This document shows positions 24,391-34,929 of a stretch of 64,000 nucleotides of DNA, piece by piece (position 1 is the stretch's first letter; the number at the start of each line of letters is the position of its first letter). The notes under the pieces are model-generated. The model worked only from the letters and a program-made list of their open reading frames with translations. It was not told the origin of the DNA and did no database searches. This DNA is from Sphagnum compactum (lineage: Eukaryota > Bryophyta > Sphagnopsida > Sphagnales): NCBI GenBank assembly GCA_965153455.1, contig OZ234497.1:4774001-4838000 (forward strand), given 5' to 3'. The translations under genes and the position numbers were made by a program.

Positions 24391-24663
24391 ACAAAAACAT
24401 TAAATCTGAATGCGGGTGGGCAATTTTACTCTTTAAGCAAATCCAATATCAGAACTCAGTCTAACTTATAACAATTTTTTTTTAATAAGAGTCAAAAATG
24501 CGAAAAATCTGAGATAATTAGCAATCTGAGAGAATGAACAACGAGAACAATAGTATTTATTAGCTACAGCCGATTAACTTATTGTGACATGTAATATGTG
24601 TCATAACTTTATGTCAAATTATAATTATAATATACCATATGCATATACTACATGTATGTGTAC

Positions 24664-24694
24664 ACTAGTTTGAACCCCGTGCCTAATGCACAGG
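24664..24694 (-). other. Helitron 3' terminus: hairpin plus CTAG/T
   Basis: On the minus strand a 7-bp stem (CCTGTGC/GCACGGG, one G-T wobble, 5-nt loop) is followed after 7 nt by CTAG and then T. This is the expected Helitron 3' signature, in the correct position and orientation relative to the helicase. Confidence 0.85.
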
Positions 24695-25930
24695 TGTGTG
24701 TGTATTTGACGGTACATATTACAAAATTACAACTACAAATTACATTTCCAAAACCTCTTTATATACCACATTCCGCATGTATCCATCGGGACCTTGGCCG
24801 CTGAAAATCTTGATGTTTGCATTGCTTGTGACCCGTGAAATAACAACATACAGCTGACCATGGGAAAAGACTGGAGACAACAAATATACCCCAACATTGT
24901 TCAATGTCTGATCTTGACTCTTGTTGATTGTCATTGCAAATGCCACTCAAACAGGAAATTGATGACGACACAAAACAAATGGCCAATCAGTCCCAGAAGG
25001 GGACATGATGATGCGGGTATGAACACATGTTTGCCAACATTGTTCCCTGTGATGATCTCCACTTCAATGACACGCTGACCCAATCTCTTAACAGTCAACC
25101 TCGTACCATTGCATAATCCTATTGGTTGATTGAGATCGCGCAACAAAAGGATTAGCACGCCCATTTTGAGTTCCAACTTATGATTTGCGATACCGTTGAA
25201 TTGCCAAGTGTTCAGAAATTCCATCGGATACAATGAATCCATTGAAACTCCTGCAGCAACACTTGCACCTTCTTCTGTCGGAGCCAAAAAATCTGTGTTT
25301 AGGTACATGTGCAATTCTTCAGATAGCGATTCAAGAATTGCATTGTTGACTTCATCAACGTCACTATTTTTGGGGGCCATAATGCTGCGTTGCATAAGAT
25401 ACACGACATCTCCAGAGTGGCGTTGGTGATCCAGATAGATGGTTTAGATTAATCCTCTTAAGCTGCAATCTTCTGTTAGCAGCCTCATATGGGACGGAAT
25501 CTTGATCCAATCTGGATCCACACCTTCTTTTTCTATAATGGCAGGAAGACTACCTTCTCCAACATTCAACACCCATTTGGCAAACTTTCGTTGCTCTTCA
25601 GAATTGGCTGCCATGACTCGCATGTTGATATGAAAACAAAGAATCATAACATGCTGCCAACAATGCGATCGAGGCAACGAAGCACTGACAATGTCTTCTC
25701 GTCCTCCCTTCGGAACAACAGGCAGGATCTGTCGAAAATCCCCACCAAGGACCACGGTTTTCCCACCAAAGATCTTCTCAGTTACCTGTGCATCATCCAA
25801 TCGCATCAAATCACGCAGGGTCCGATCAACAGCTTCGAAAGCTCGGCGATGCATCATTTGACACATGCCTGGAGAAGGCATATTTGCTTATATACCATGG
25901 AAAAGGATTGGCAAGTAGAACCATGAAAAT
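24665..25930 (-). mobile_element. Helitron relic (3' half, minus orientation)
   Basis: A decayed PIF1-type helicase frame (24740-25881) is followed, downstream on the minus strand, by a textbook Helitron 3' end. There is a short GC-rich hairpin (24676-24694) and then CTAG with a following host T at about 24664. The 5' end was not found, and no Rep domain or Walker A part of the helicase is visible, so the element is truncated or decayed on the right. The right limit given is only where helicase similarity fades. Confidence 0.8.
24740..25881 (-). pseudogene. Helitron PIF1-like helicase, C-terminal part, disabled
   Basis: Helicase fragments in order: [175 protein letters not shown] and YVVISRVTSNANIKIF. 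These are the characteristic motifs of Helitron helicases. Disabling changes include a TAA after SLRGLI, a one-base frameshift after HVFIP, and a TGA replacing the codon between FPV and VAFAM, consistent with CGA to TGA. Upstream of MMHRR the frame is lost, so Walker A/B-proximal sequence is missing. Confidence 0.92.
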
Positions 25931-27216
25931 ATTGACTGAAAATAATCAATCCCTCAAATTCCACCTTACTTGAATATTTTCACTCTGCAATTGAACAGGA
26001 AGTCTGGAAAACGCCTAACAAAATCTGTTCCTTCATAGTGACCTCATCTACCTCCATCTCTAGTAGCCGCTTGGATGACAACAGTATATGCAATACTGCA
26101 AATTAAAACTACACAAAAAAACTACATCATCAATCCCCTCTCTCCCCTTTCCTCTACACCTCTCCCATATGAGCAACTTCTCGATCCATAAGTTAGGCTT
26201 TTTCCTTGCCCAATCTAACATGTTGCTAAACACAAATTTGATGCATGTACACACTTGCCTCTCAGCAATCAAGTAGATGTGGAAAAATCCAAATGCAAGA
26301 TGTGACCATAGAAATGTACATATTGAGTTCTGTTGCATTTGTGAAGGAGATTGCTGCTGCAGCGGCAAGATGGGGAGTCACAGAATACCTTTTAGCGGGA
26401 CTGGATGGATGACGGGACGGATGGATGGATGGAAAAAGCTTCACAACCACGACATCCTTACTATATAGAATTATTGTATGATGTACAATGTGCTATGTAC
26501 AACACTATGTACATAGTATATACATATATGTAATGTATATACATACATATGTTGTACTATGTAGACATATACAACACATACATGTATTGTACACTGGAAT
26601 GGATGAAACCACAAAGTTTATCTTACACACATGTGATGTGATGGGCCTTGACCTATTATTGTGTGAGAAAAAATCACATTCTCTTGTAGTGTCCACCATC
26701 ATATTCTGCAGTGCAAGTGAATTGCTCCTGAGATATGCTCTGTGATCACCAGCAGCAACAGCAAGGAGCAATTACAAGCTGCTATATAGTGCTCTTGTGT
26801 ACTGTAGTATATACTAGTGTGCAGCAGCTGCAGGATCGTCCTAGTCTGATCAGGTGCACAATGCTTGGAACATTTTAAGTGAATATTGGCGTGATTTAAT
26901 TAACTGTATCATGTAGATCATCAGCTGCATCCAGCAATATATAATTAAGATTGGAAGATGAATTCTGGAGAGATGAGAATGTACTAGACGTGATTGATTT
27001 ATGTTGGAACAATATGCATGCATGATTCCACCACCACCTAGTACAGTGCAGCTAGCAACAAAGTATTGCAACCTTGTACATGTGGATTATTGGAGAAACA
27101 CCTGCTGAAGCTCTGAGTCCAACAAGACAGTCGACACCGAGCGGACCGATCAGTACTCTCTGGGTTGCCGAGGCTATTCCGTAAAACCCAACAGTAGGGA
27201 CTTCGACCCTCATCAC
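25931..27216. other. Region between the helicase relic and the RRM gene
   Basis: No intact gene recognised. A palindromic TA/GTACA-rich tract (about 26470-26600) holds many copies of ATGTA/TACAT. The right end of the Helitron may lie here but no TC terminus could be chosen. Confidence 0.4.
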
Positions 27217-27224
27217 TATAAAGG
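27217..27224 (+). promoter_or_regulatory. TATA box of the RRM gene
   Basis: TATAAAGG in the context CATCACTATAAAGGCTGCAG, about 228 bp before the chosen start codon. It is followed by a C-rich pyrimidine stretch, CCCTCCCCCC, typical of a transcription start zone. Confidence 0.6.
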
Positions 27225-27302
27225 CTGCAGCTTGCTGCCTGCCCTTCTTAGTTCCCAGTACCCTCCCCCCGGCATCTCTCGCGCTCATTGCCTTTTGTCG
27301 TC

Positions 27303-27392
27303 ATGCGTAACCTATCTGTCTTGCTGCACATTAATTTTTTTGCTCTAGATCTCTCCAGCGACTCTTCTAGCATTGCATCATCTTTTTACTAG
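27303..27392 (+). other. Upstream ORF (29 codons) in the RRM leader
   Basis: ATG to TAG short frame between the TATA box and the main start, beginning MRNLSVLLHI. If the transcript is unspliced here it could dampen translation of the RRM protein. No conservation could be checked. Confidence 0.35.
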
Positions 27393-27444
27393 CACCTGAT
27401 AGAATCGAAGATCTTGTTGCTCTGGCAGTTTTTCAGTCTGATCG

Positions 27445-28017
27445 ATGTGCGATTCATTCATATCGTGCTGCGATATTCGGGGTTTTACATCTGTGTTCAT
27501 TTTGCAAGTTTCGTCTTCAGTCTCTACGTGGATTGGAGCGATCTTGGATATCTACGATCGTAGTTCTGCAGAAGGTGTTGCAGCTCAGATTCAAGTGAAA
27601 CTAGTACGCTACCGGGGTGTCCAAGTTCAAGGCCATATGGCTCATGTGCAGGTTGCCAATACTAGACGTTCTGACCACTACGTAGCTGCATGCAGCGGGG
27701 TGTTGATTAGAAACCTCAGTATGTCCACAACAAGTGAAGCTTTATGTGGTCATTTCAGTCGCTTCGGGAGCGTGAAGGACGCGCTCATCCCCAAATACAG
27801 AGGAGTTTCTGCAGGACTTGGGATCGTGAGCTTCAACCATCCCAGAGATGTCGAATTTGCCATGGCACAAAGCACGCACATCATCGACAGTGTACAAGTC
27901 GAAGTGGGCCGCCTTCAGTGGGATCGACCCCTGCAAGATCATGCTACTTTTGTAGATCAGCAGCAATATTCGCAAGTCGAGGAATGCAGTATGGTTTACA
28001 CTATGTTTTACAACTAG
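27445..28017 (+). CDS. Small single-RRM RNA-binding protein
   Basis: A 190-residue frame. An RNA-recognition motif spans about residues 85-157, with RNP2-like VLIRNL (86-91), the linking HFSRFGSVKDALIP, RNP1-like SAGLGIVSF (122-130) and a last strand HIIDSVQVEVGRL. The last strand resembles the RRM of plant G3BP/NTF2-RRM proteins (ASPI.IGDRQVYVEE type), but the N-terminal 80 residues are not a clear NTF2 domain. Both RNP motifs are weak: RNP1 lacks the usual central aromatic. The start is the first ATG after an in-frame stop, behind a TATA box and leader; an intron in the first 100 bp cannot be excluded. It lies beside a Helitron relic, so a captured gene fragment is possible. Confidence 0.6.
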   Translation: MCDSFISCCDIRGFTSVFILQVSSSVSTWIGAILDIYDRSSAEGVAAQIQVKLVRYRGVQVQGHMAHVQVANTRRSDHYVAACSGVLIRNLSMSTTSEALCGHFSRFGSVKDALIPKYRGVSAGLGIVSFNHPRDVEFAMAQSTHIIDSVQVEVGRLQWDRPLQDHATFVDQQQYSQVEECSMVYTMFYN

Positions 28018-28329
28018 ATTGTAGATTACAAAAAACAGGCATTTGACTTTCCTTAATCAATGTGAATCACTAAAAATGTGAAAATGGATCAATGAATTTT
28101 TAAATCAAATTTTAATGCTTGGAGATTTGTTTAAAAACTACTAAATGAAACATCCAACTAATTTTTTCATAAGGAATAGACAACATAAGAAATCCTTAAA
28201 TGGTAGTGAACAAGATTAATACCATGTCAGCATACTCCTAGCCTAACATTCCAACCAAAATCTTCATAAATTCATTAACTTGTTTTGACGATATTCTCCT
28301 ATACTTGCACAACCAAATAAAACATAGAG

Positions 28330-29760
28330 TAAACATTTACAAACCTACAACAATAATCATCAGAAAGAAACACATTGTTTGCAACTAAATTTTAATCCTA
28401 GCAATAAACGACAAGTTGTCAACGACACTAGTCGCAAGAGATGGATGAAATATTTTTTTCATAAAATATGAGTATGATAATTTTATACATGTATCCAAAG
28501 ATGAGTTTTTTCAATTACATTTGCAACTACATTTGTAACTATATTGCACACCAATATGTTCACATATGGTAGCTTAAAAATGTGACATGTGGCATCATTT
28601 GGATTTTTCAAAATATTTTAGCAAAAAAATATTCCTTTTTTTTCAACCATCTTATTAAAGCATTTAAATTGTGCCACGTGGCAATTTAAAATAACCTTAT
28701 AATCATTTAGGATTAATTTACGGTTGGACCACTTATGATAAGCCACGTGGCACCTAGGTTAGGCCTAGGTTAAAGCCACCTATTTTAGCTAAGTGCCTAA
28801 GGTACTTAGCCTAATTTCGAGCTAGGCCATTTACAATAGGCCATGTGGCACCTAGGGTAAGCTTCGGCCACCTAGCTATAGGTCTAGCTTAAGTAGGTAG
28901 GTATTTAGGTTTAAGTCTAAAACTTTTACAAAAAAATCCTATTTTATTTTAAGTTTAGCCTTTGGGTGGAGCCTATGTGATTAGCTCCTCCCATATGGCA
29001 ATTGAAAAAATTGAATGTATTTACTACACTAAACCAACCTATTTATATGATTTGTAAACTTGAAAAGGTAATCAAACAATATGGGATAAAATTTGAGTTG
29101 CAACCTAATTGTAGCCTACTCACATAGTTGTAATTTAGTTGCAACTATTCCCTAGCACATGCTATTATATAGCCTACCTACTAAGTAGCATAAGTTTTTT
29201 TACTAGGTACCTCTTTAAATAATATTTATTTTAAGTACATATTTAAATAACCTCTAGATAATTATTTATTTAAAATACATATTTAAATACCCTTTAAATA
29301 ATTATTTACATTTAAAAAACTTATTAAGTAGCTAGTGGGTATATAGTAGGGGTATATGTATGTAAGTACTTAGTAAATAGCTAAGTAGGTAGGTAGGTAA
29401 CTAGTAATTAAGTAAGTAGGTCGGTATGTACATAGTAGGTGGTCGTACATATGTAAGTACATAGTAAGTAAGGTAGATGGTACGTAAATTATAGGTAGGT
29501 AGATAGGTAGGTAGGATGTAGGTATAGGTGACATACATATCTTATGCAACTATAATGTGATTATTTTGGTTGCATGTACAACTAAATGTATATACGATGT
29601 TGTAAAATATACAAAGACATTATGAAAAACCAACCTACTAGAAAGGTGAAATAGGTTATAGTCACAACTAATTGAAAGGAAGACTAGAATCCATCAAAAT
29701 TTGAAAAATAGTCACATAGCCAACCATTCATAGTCATAGGTGACATTTAATCACACATAG
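28330..29760. mobile_element. Degenerate CACTA-like element (approximate limits)
   Basis: Shows the same ordered architecture as the right part of the intact CACTA element at 30931-34120. GCAACTA and GTCGCAAGAGA subterminal motifs (28380-28560) are followed by a CCACGTGGC/CATGTGGC segment (28590-28860), then a TAGG/CCTA-rich degenerate tract (28880-29530). A CACTAGTCGCAAGAGA string is at 28434. Ends are not clear and no transposase was recognised. Confidence 0.5.
29330..29530 (+). repeat. Degenerate (TAGG)n-like tract
   Basis: Dense TAGGTAGGTA, AAGTAAGTAG and GTACATAGTA variants; part of the CACTA-like region. Confidence 0.8.
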
Positions 29761-29769
29761 TTGCATAGG

Positions 29770-30927
29770 GAATGGTTGCAAATGACAAGATTTCTACCAA
29801 TGAATGCAATGTCATAAACATTTTCAAAGAAATTCCAATGGGCATTACATTGTTAAAATTACTTACAATTCCATGGTTTTCTACTCACAAAATAGGATCA
29901 ACTCAAGGTTTCAAACCCAAATTTGCTTACAAACTCCAAATTATTGGAGTGTAGTTTATTCATATCTTTTCAATCCAAATGTTCCAGAATAATGCTTCTT
30001 CTAGTTTAGAGACTTGTGTAAATCATTCTAGACATTTGTGCTTATCATTCCAAATTGATGGCTACAAATAAAAGTCATTTTTATTTTTGTCGTGTCAAAG
30101 GTGTCCATTTTTCAAAACTATGCTATGTTTTTGTGTTGTGTCAAAGGTGTTTTCCCAATTAAGGTTTGTTGATTTCTTTTGTGGCATAGAAGGGGCTTTA
30201 TTTTGCGATGTTGTGTTGATTTTTTTTTGGCGTCAAAGGTGATGCCTTACCAAATTTGTCAATGTTTTTATTGTGATGAAGTTGTCATTTCTTGCAAGTT
30301 ATGTGGATTTTTTTTGTTGCATCAAATGGATCATGGAGCTATTGTAATTTCATTGCCACTCTCTTTTATATATCGTTGTTGTTGCAATTTCTTTTCAATT
30401 CCATTTGATTTTTTGTCCTCGCTTTCTCTTGTTATTTAATATGTTTTTTTGTTGTTCGTCACATTGTAGGTGTTGACAATTTATAGTCACTTGACTTCTT
30501 TTCAAACCAGTTGTGGATATTCACATGGTTAATGGATTGTTGTTTTTTTTCTTCTTGCAATTGATGGTGATGGAATTCCTTGTCCCCAAATCACATGTGT
30601 ACATTTCCAAACTAAAGGCTTGCTACTACATCATTTATTAATGTTACAACAACAAGATTACAGTATTTGGAGTCAACCAACCAATCACTTGCATGTGTCA
30701 TTTTTATTTTGTTCTCTTTGAAAGTCTTTTGGCCTTGGAATCACAACTATTCTTGTAGAACTAAAGCAAGCTATTGCATGAGCCAAGAGCTTGAACCTAG
30801 ACCCTAAAATTAAAACTTGGGATGTTAAAATACCTTTTCCCATATTCACATGTAAATAAAACCCAAAAATTTAACCACAAAATGAAAGTTATACATGTAA
30901 ACTTAGAAATAAACATGGGGATGAATG
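29770..30927. other. Gene-free stretch with imperfect internal repeats
   Basis: Between about 30080 and 30330 variants of GTTGTGTCAAAGGTG recur every 50-80 bp next to T-rich tracts. No gene recognised. Confidence 0.4.
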
Positions 30928-31299
30928 TAACACTAGTAGAAATCAGCCAAAATGTAACCATTCAATTTACGACTGCATGCGACTTGTAATCTTTCGCAAC
31001 TAGATTTGGGAATATTTGCAACTATAAGCCCAAATTTCAACTATTTTGATCATTCTCACAACTTTGATGCAATTATTAAAATTTTCATCCTATTGGTTGG
31101 ATTGATTTTACATTTATTTTCATCCATTAATAAGTTGATATGTCCCATTCGTCGCGATAATCACCAAATTAGTTGCATCCTAAAGGTATTTTATAATGAC
31201 ATAAGGGTGTATTTTAATGTATGTACTAAAATTATGTATATATACATATGTATATTGTTCATATAATGAATCTCAAATTTAATATTTAAACATTGTATT

Positions 31300-32292
31300 T
31301 TTTATTCAAATTTGAAAATTGATATTTTAATTCTAAAACTATTATTTTAATTTTTAATATATTAAAATTTCAAACGTGATATTTGACTGTGAAAATTGTT
31401 ATTTCAATTGTTTAGAACATTATTCGAATTTCAAATTTCTGATTTGAATATGATATTCTCAATTTAAATTCAAAAAGACTTATTTGACCTAAAATTGATA
31501 TTGGAATTCTAAATTAATATTTTTCAAATCCAAAAATTAGTATTTCAATTCAGAAAATTATTAATTGATTATAAAAATGGAAATTTTAAATTTTAAATAT
31601 TTTTATATGAATATGAAAATTTATATTTCAACTCTGAAATTTTTGATTTAAAATTTAAATAATCATTTGATTTGAACCTGATTTTTCAATTCCAAATTAT
31701 TATTTAGGATTCTCAAATTCATACTTCCAATTTGAAAATTATTAAACGAGTCTAAAAATGGACATTTCAATGTTGAATGTTGTTGTTTGAATCTGAAAAT
31801 TGACATTTCAATTTTGGAAATTGTTATTTAAATTCAAAAAACTTATTTGATTTAAAAATTGATATTTGAATTCTAAATTATTATTTTCGAATCTAAAAAT
31901 TAGTATTTCAATTCAAAAAACATTATTGAGTCTAAACATCGACATTTTGATTTTAAATACTTTTATTTGAACTTGAAATTTGAATTCTGGAGTTTTTAAT
32001 TTAAATTTAAGAAATTATTTGACTTGAAAGTTGGAATTTGAATTCCAAATTATTATTTTGGATTCTGAAATTAATTTTTCAATTCAGAAAATTATCAATT
32101 GAGTCTTAAAATGGACACTTTAATTTTTGAATATTATTATTTGAATTTGAAAATTGACATTTCAATTCTGAATGTTTTTATTTAACTTCAAAAAACTTAT
32201 TTGATCTAAAAATTGATATTTGAATTCTGAATTACTATTTTGGATTCTTAAATTTATATTTTAATTCAAAAAATTATTGAGTGAGTTTTAAA
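31300..32292 (+). repeat. 180-bp tandem array with about 30-bp sub-periodicity
   Basis: The anchor (T/C)ATTTGA(C/T)(C/T)T recurs at 31481, 31664, 31844, 32016 and 32198 (spacing 183, 180, 172, 182). The second anchor GAGTCTAAAAATGGACATTT and its variants recurs in step. Within each unit, smaller alternations of GAATTTGAAAATTGATATTTCAATTCTGAA-type sequence give a shorter repeat. About 5.5 diverged copies, all inside the CACTA element. Confidence 0.85.
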
Positions 32293-33499
32293 GGTTTTTT
32301 CTATTAGTGTTATCATAATAAATCACTTTCATAAATAACTATAAATGGTTATGTTTATTAAATCTAATTACTTTCACTAAATAATTATTGTTATAACATA
32401 GATTTGTATATTATCTAATTTATATTCCTATATTAGAAGAAATTAATTAATTAAATTAATGTGACATTACTTTAAAATCATTGCAAATATTTCAAATAAG
32501 AATTAATTATTATGTGCATAATTATTTTCTAATTCAACATAATTATTCACATTCTGTAATTTATAACTTCAAACCTGAATTAAAAATTTGGAAAAACTAT
32601 AGTGTACTTAAAATAATTATGTTACTGTTTTTAATTCCACGAATTATTATATATTATTATTATTATTTAAAATTCTGTGATTAATCATGTATGATAAATA
32701 CTTTATAGTAATTTACAGTAATTATGAATATTAATGTTATGTTTAACAAATTATTGTATTTATAGTTAAAAATTACCAAGAGAAAAAAGTTACTTGACCT
32801 ATAATAATTTTTACAGCAATAAATGTAGTTATGCAATAAGTAATGTAATTAATTGAATAATAATTTCTAAAAAATTCCTGTAAGAATTTAATTTCTAATA
32901 ACAATTGTTAATTCATTACTTATAATTTTAGCATAAATATTAAGTTTTAAATTAGAGTCATTAAATTAATTTTTTACATAAATTATATTATATATAATTT
33001 GATCAGATTCTAAATATTTTTAAATATTTTTAAATATTTTAGTTATTTAATTATTTATGAGTTATGTATTAATAATTTGTGAGTAACTAAATAGTTAGTT
33101 TGTTAAATATTAAGAAGTTATTGCTTATTTAAGTAATTGATAATGAATACTGAATATTTGTAGTCTATAATTTATAATTTAAATATATGTAAATTTAGTC
33201 ATTATTAATTAAATGATTATCTACTTATCTAATGAATTATTTAGAAATATAAAAACAAAAAAAGTAAGGCATGAAAAAAGTTTTGGAATTTCAACTTAGT
33301 TTGTGAGGAAGTTGCAACTTGAAAACTTATCTCATATTGTTTGTTCTTCATTCCTTTTTTGAAAACTATATCAACAATGGGGTGTGGTCATCCTATTTTA
33401 CATTAAGAAATTTGTGCACAAGGGATGAGCAAATCAAAAGGTTCAACCCAAAACGCAAAAACAAATCGTGCACATTTCTAAAATATTTATTTTCCCAAC

Positions 33500-33720
33500 C
33501 TACTAATCTACCTAGTTAGGTAGGTACCTAGTTTGACCTACCCACCTAAGCTGACCTATGTACCTACCTACTTAAGTACCTACCTATATGAATAGGTATT
33601 TTACCTAGGATAGTAAAACCTACCTACCTATTTTTTTACCTAAGTAGGTAGGTTGGTATGTAGCCTAGGTTTGTAGGCCCCTATTTATGTACCTACCTAG
33701 GTACCTACCAACCTGATTTT
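33500..33720 (+). repeat. Degenerate ACCT/CCTA tract
   Basis: ACCTACCTA, TAGGTAGGTA and CACCTAAG variants in both orientations with potential for cruciform pairing; inside the CACTA element. Confidence 0.8.
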
Positions 33721-34539
33721 TTTAATGTCACGTCGCATACTTATATTGGGCCATGTGTCATAATATAAAATCATCCAAGTATTTGAATTAAACGTCCTAG
33801 ATTATTTCGAAATGATAATAATAATAATAATAACATTTTAAATAATCAAATATTAAGACATGTGGCAGCACATCATTTGCCCTCAATTGTGTCCAAAATA
33901 GTTGCATCTTAGTCGCATGTGACAACATGTATACAATGTAGTCAAAGGATGAAATGTATTTGTTGATTTTTTTTTTCATACACTACCTTTTGTCATTTGC
34001 GACTAATTTATTACATGCGACTTGTCTTAGGCGATTAAAGGGTTTTTAGTTGCAAAATGTCTCTTGCGACTAAAATTTAGTCACAAAGACTAATCGAAAA
34101 TACATGTTTTTCTTCTAGTGTAAACATTCATCCTCATCATGGATGAATGATTTTTTTCATTTTATCTAATGTATGAATGAAAAACTTTAATTGAATTTAC
34201 ATGTTTTTAATATATAGAACTTCCATCAAAATAATGGATGAATGTTCTATTTTATCATTAAATTCTTATCAATGAAACTTTGTTTTCCCCTAGTTTTAAT
34301 TTATTGGAGTTTCATGAAACACAATTTAATTTTATATGATGTAACATTTGTTTAATATTACATTGTAAATTTCATTACAAATGTATTTGATGGCTATGGT
34401 TTTAAATGCCATTATTTTCAATATGTCTTAACTATATTACTATTATCATGTTAACATCCACCCCATGGTCATTGTTTTGTGGGAATGATATATATATATA
34501 TTATTTTTATTTTATTTAATAAAAAATTTTGAGCAAGTT

Positions 34540-34920
34540 AACCGAATGTTGTTGATGACAATGGGTTTTTCTTTCTCTCTCCAAAGGTGCCACAACTTTT
34601 GTTAAATTTAACTAATGTTGTTGATAACAATGGGTTTTGAATGCTTTAGATATCTTTAAACTACATGTTGTCATTGATAACAATGGGTATTTAAAATAAA
34701 ATAAATTTCAATTTCAATAACCTTAATTTACTTTCTTCAACCAACCTACCATCATAGATAACAATGGGGTTGTTTTTAATAATTATTTATTTTCAAGGCA
34801 CCCTAGTTCTACACAAAATACATATATAATGTTGTTGACAACAATTGGGGGGAGGGGGTAATATTCATATCGTGACAATATTTTTTAATTGCTTAACATT
34901 GTTGATGAAAATGAATTTTA
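34540..34920 (+). repeat. Spaced tandem repeat, TGTTGTTGATAACAATGGG core
   Basis: Six variants of the core at about 34549, 34615, 34668, 34753, 34830 and 34898, separated by 50-85 bp of AT-rich sequence. Confidence 0.7.
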
Positions 34921-34929
34921 AACAAAATA

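Larger units (their letters stand above)
30931..34120. mobile_element. Non-autonomous CACTA (En/Spm) element, 3.19 kb, TAA target duplication
   Basis: The left end begins CACTAGTAGAAAT and the right end, read inverted, begins CACTAGAAGAAAA. The flanking bases are TAA on both sides (30928-30930 and 34121-34123), the 3-bp duplication expected for CACTA elements. Subterminal regions carry many GCGACT, TGCAACTA and TCGCAACT motifs in both orientations (about 30970-31060 and 33895-34085), as known for TNPA-binding subterminal repeats. The interior has no long ORF. It consists of a 180-bp tandem array, very AT-rich sequence and an ACCTACCT tract. It must rely on a transposase encoded elsewhere, or be extinct. 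Confidence 0.88.

Noticed and set aside
25489-25926. 145-codon frame on the plus strand
   Set aside because: Shadow of the helicase relic on the opposite strand; the minus-strand reading has clear helicase motifs.
26470-26600. Regulatory RNA hairpin cluster in the TACAT/ATGTA tract
   Set aside because: Simple alternating sequence explains the palindromes; no conserved stem with distinct loop could be defined.
31300-32292. CRISPR-like or prokaryotic repeat array
   Set aside because: Units are 180 bp, diverged, AT-rich, without spacers, inside a plant transposon.
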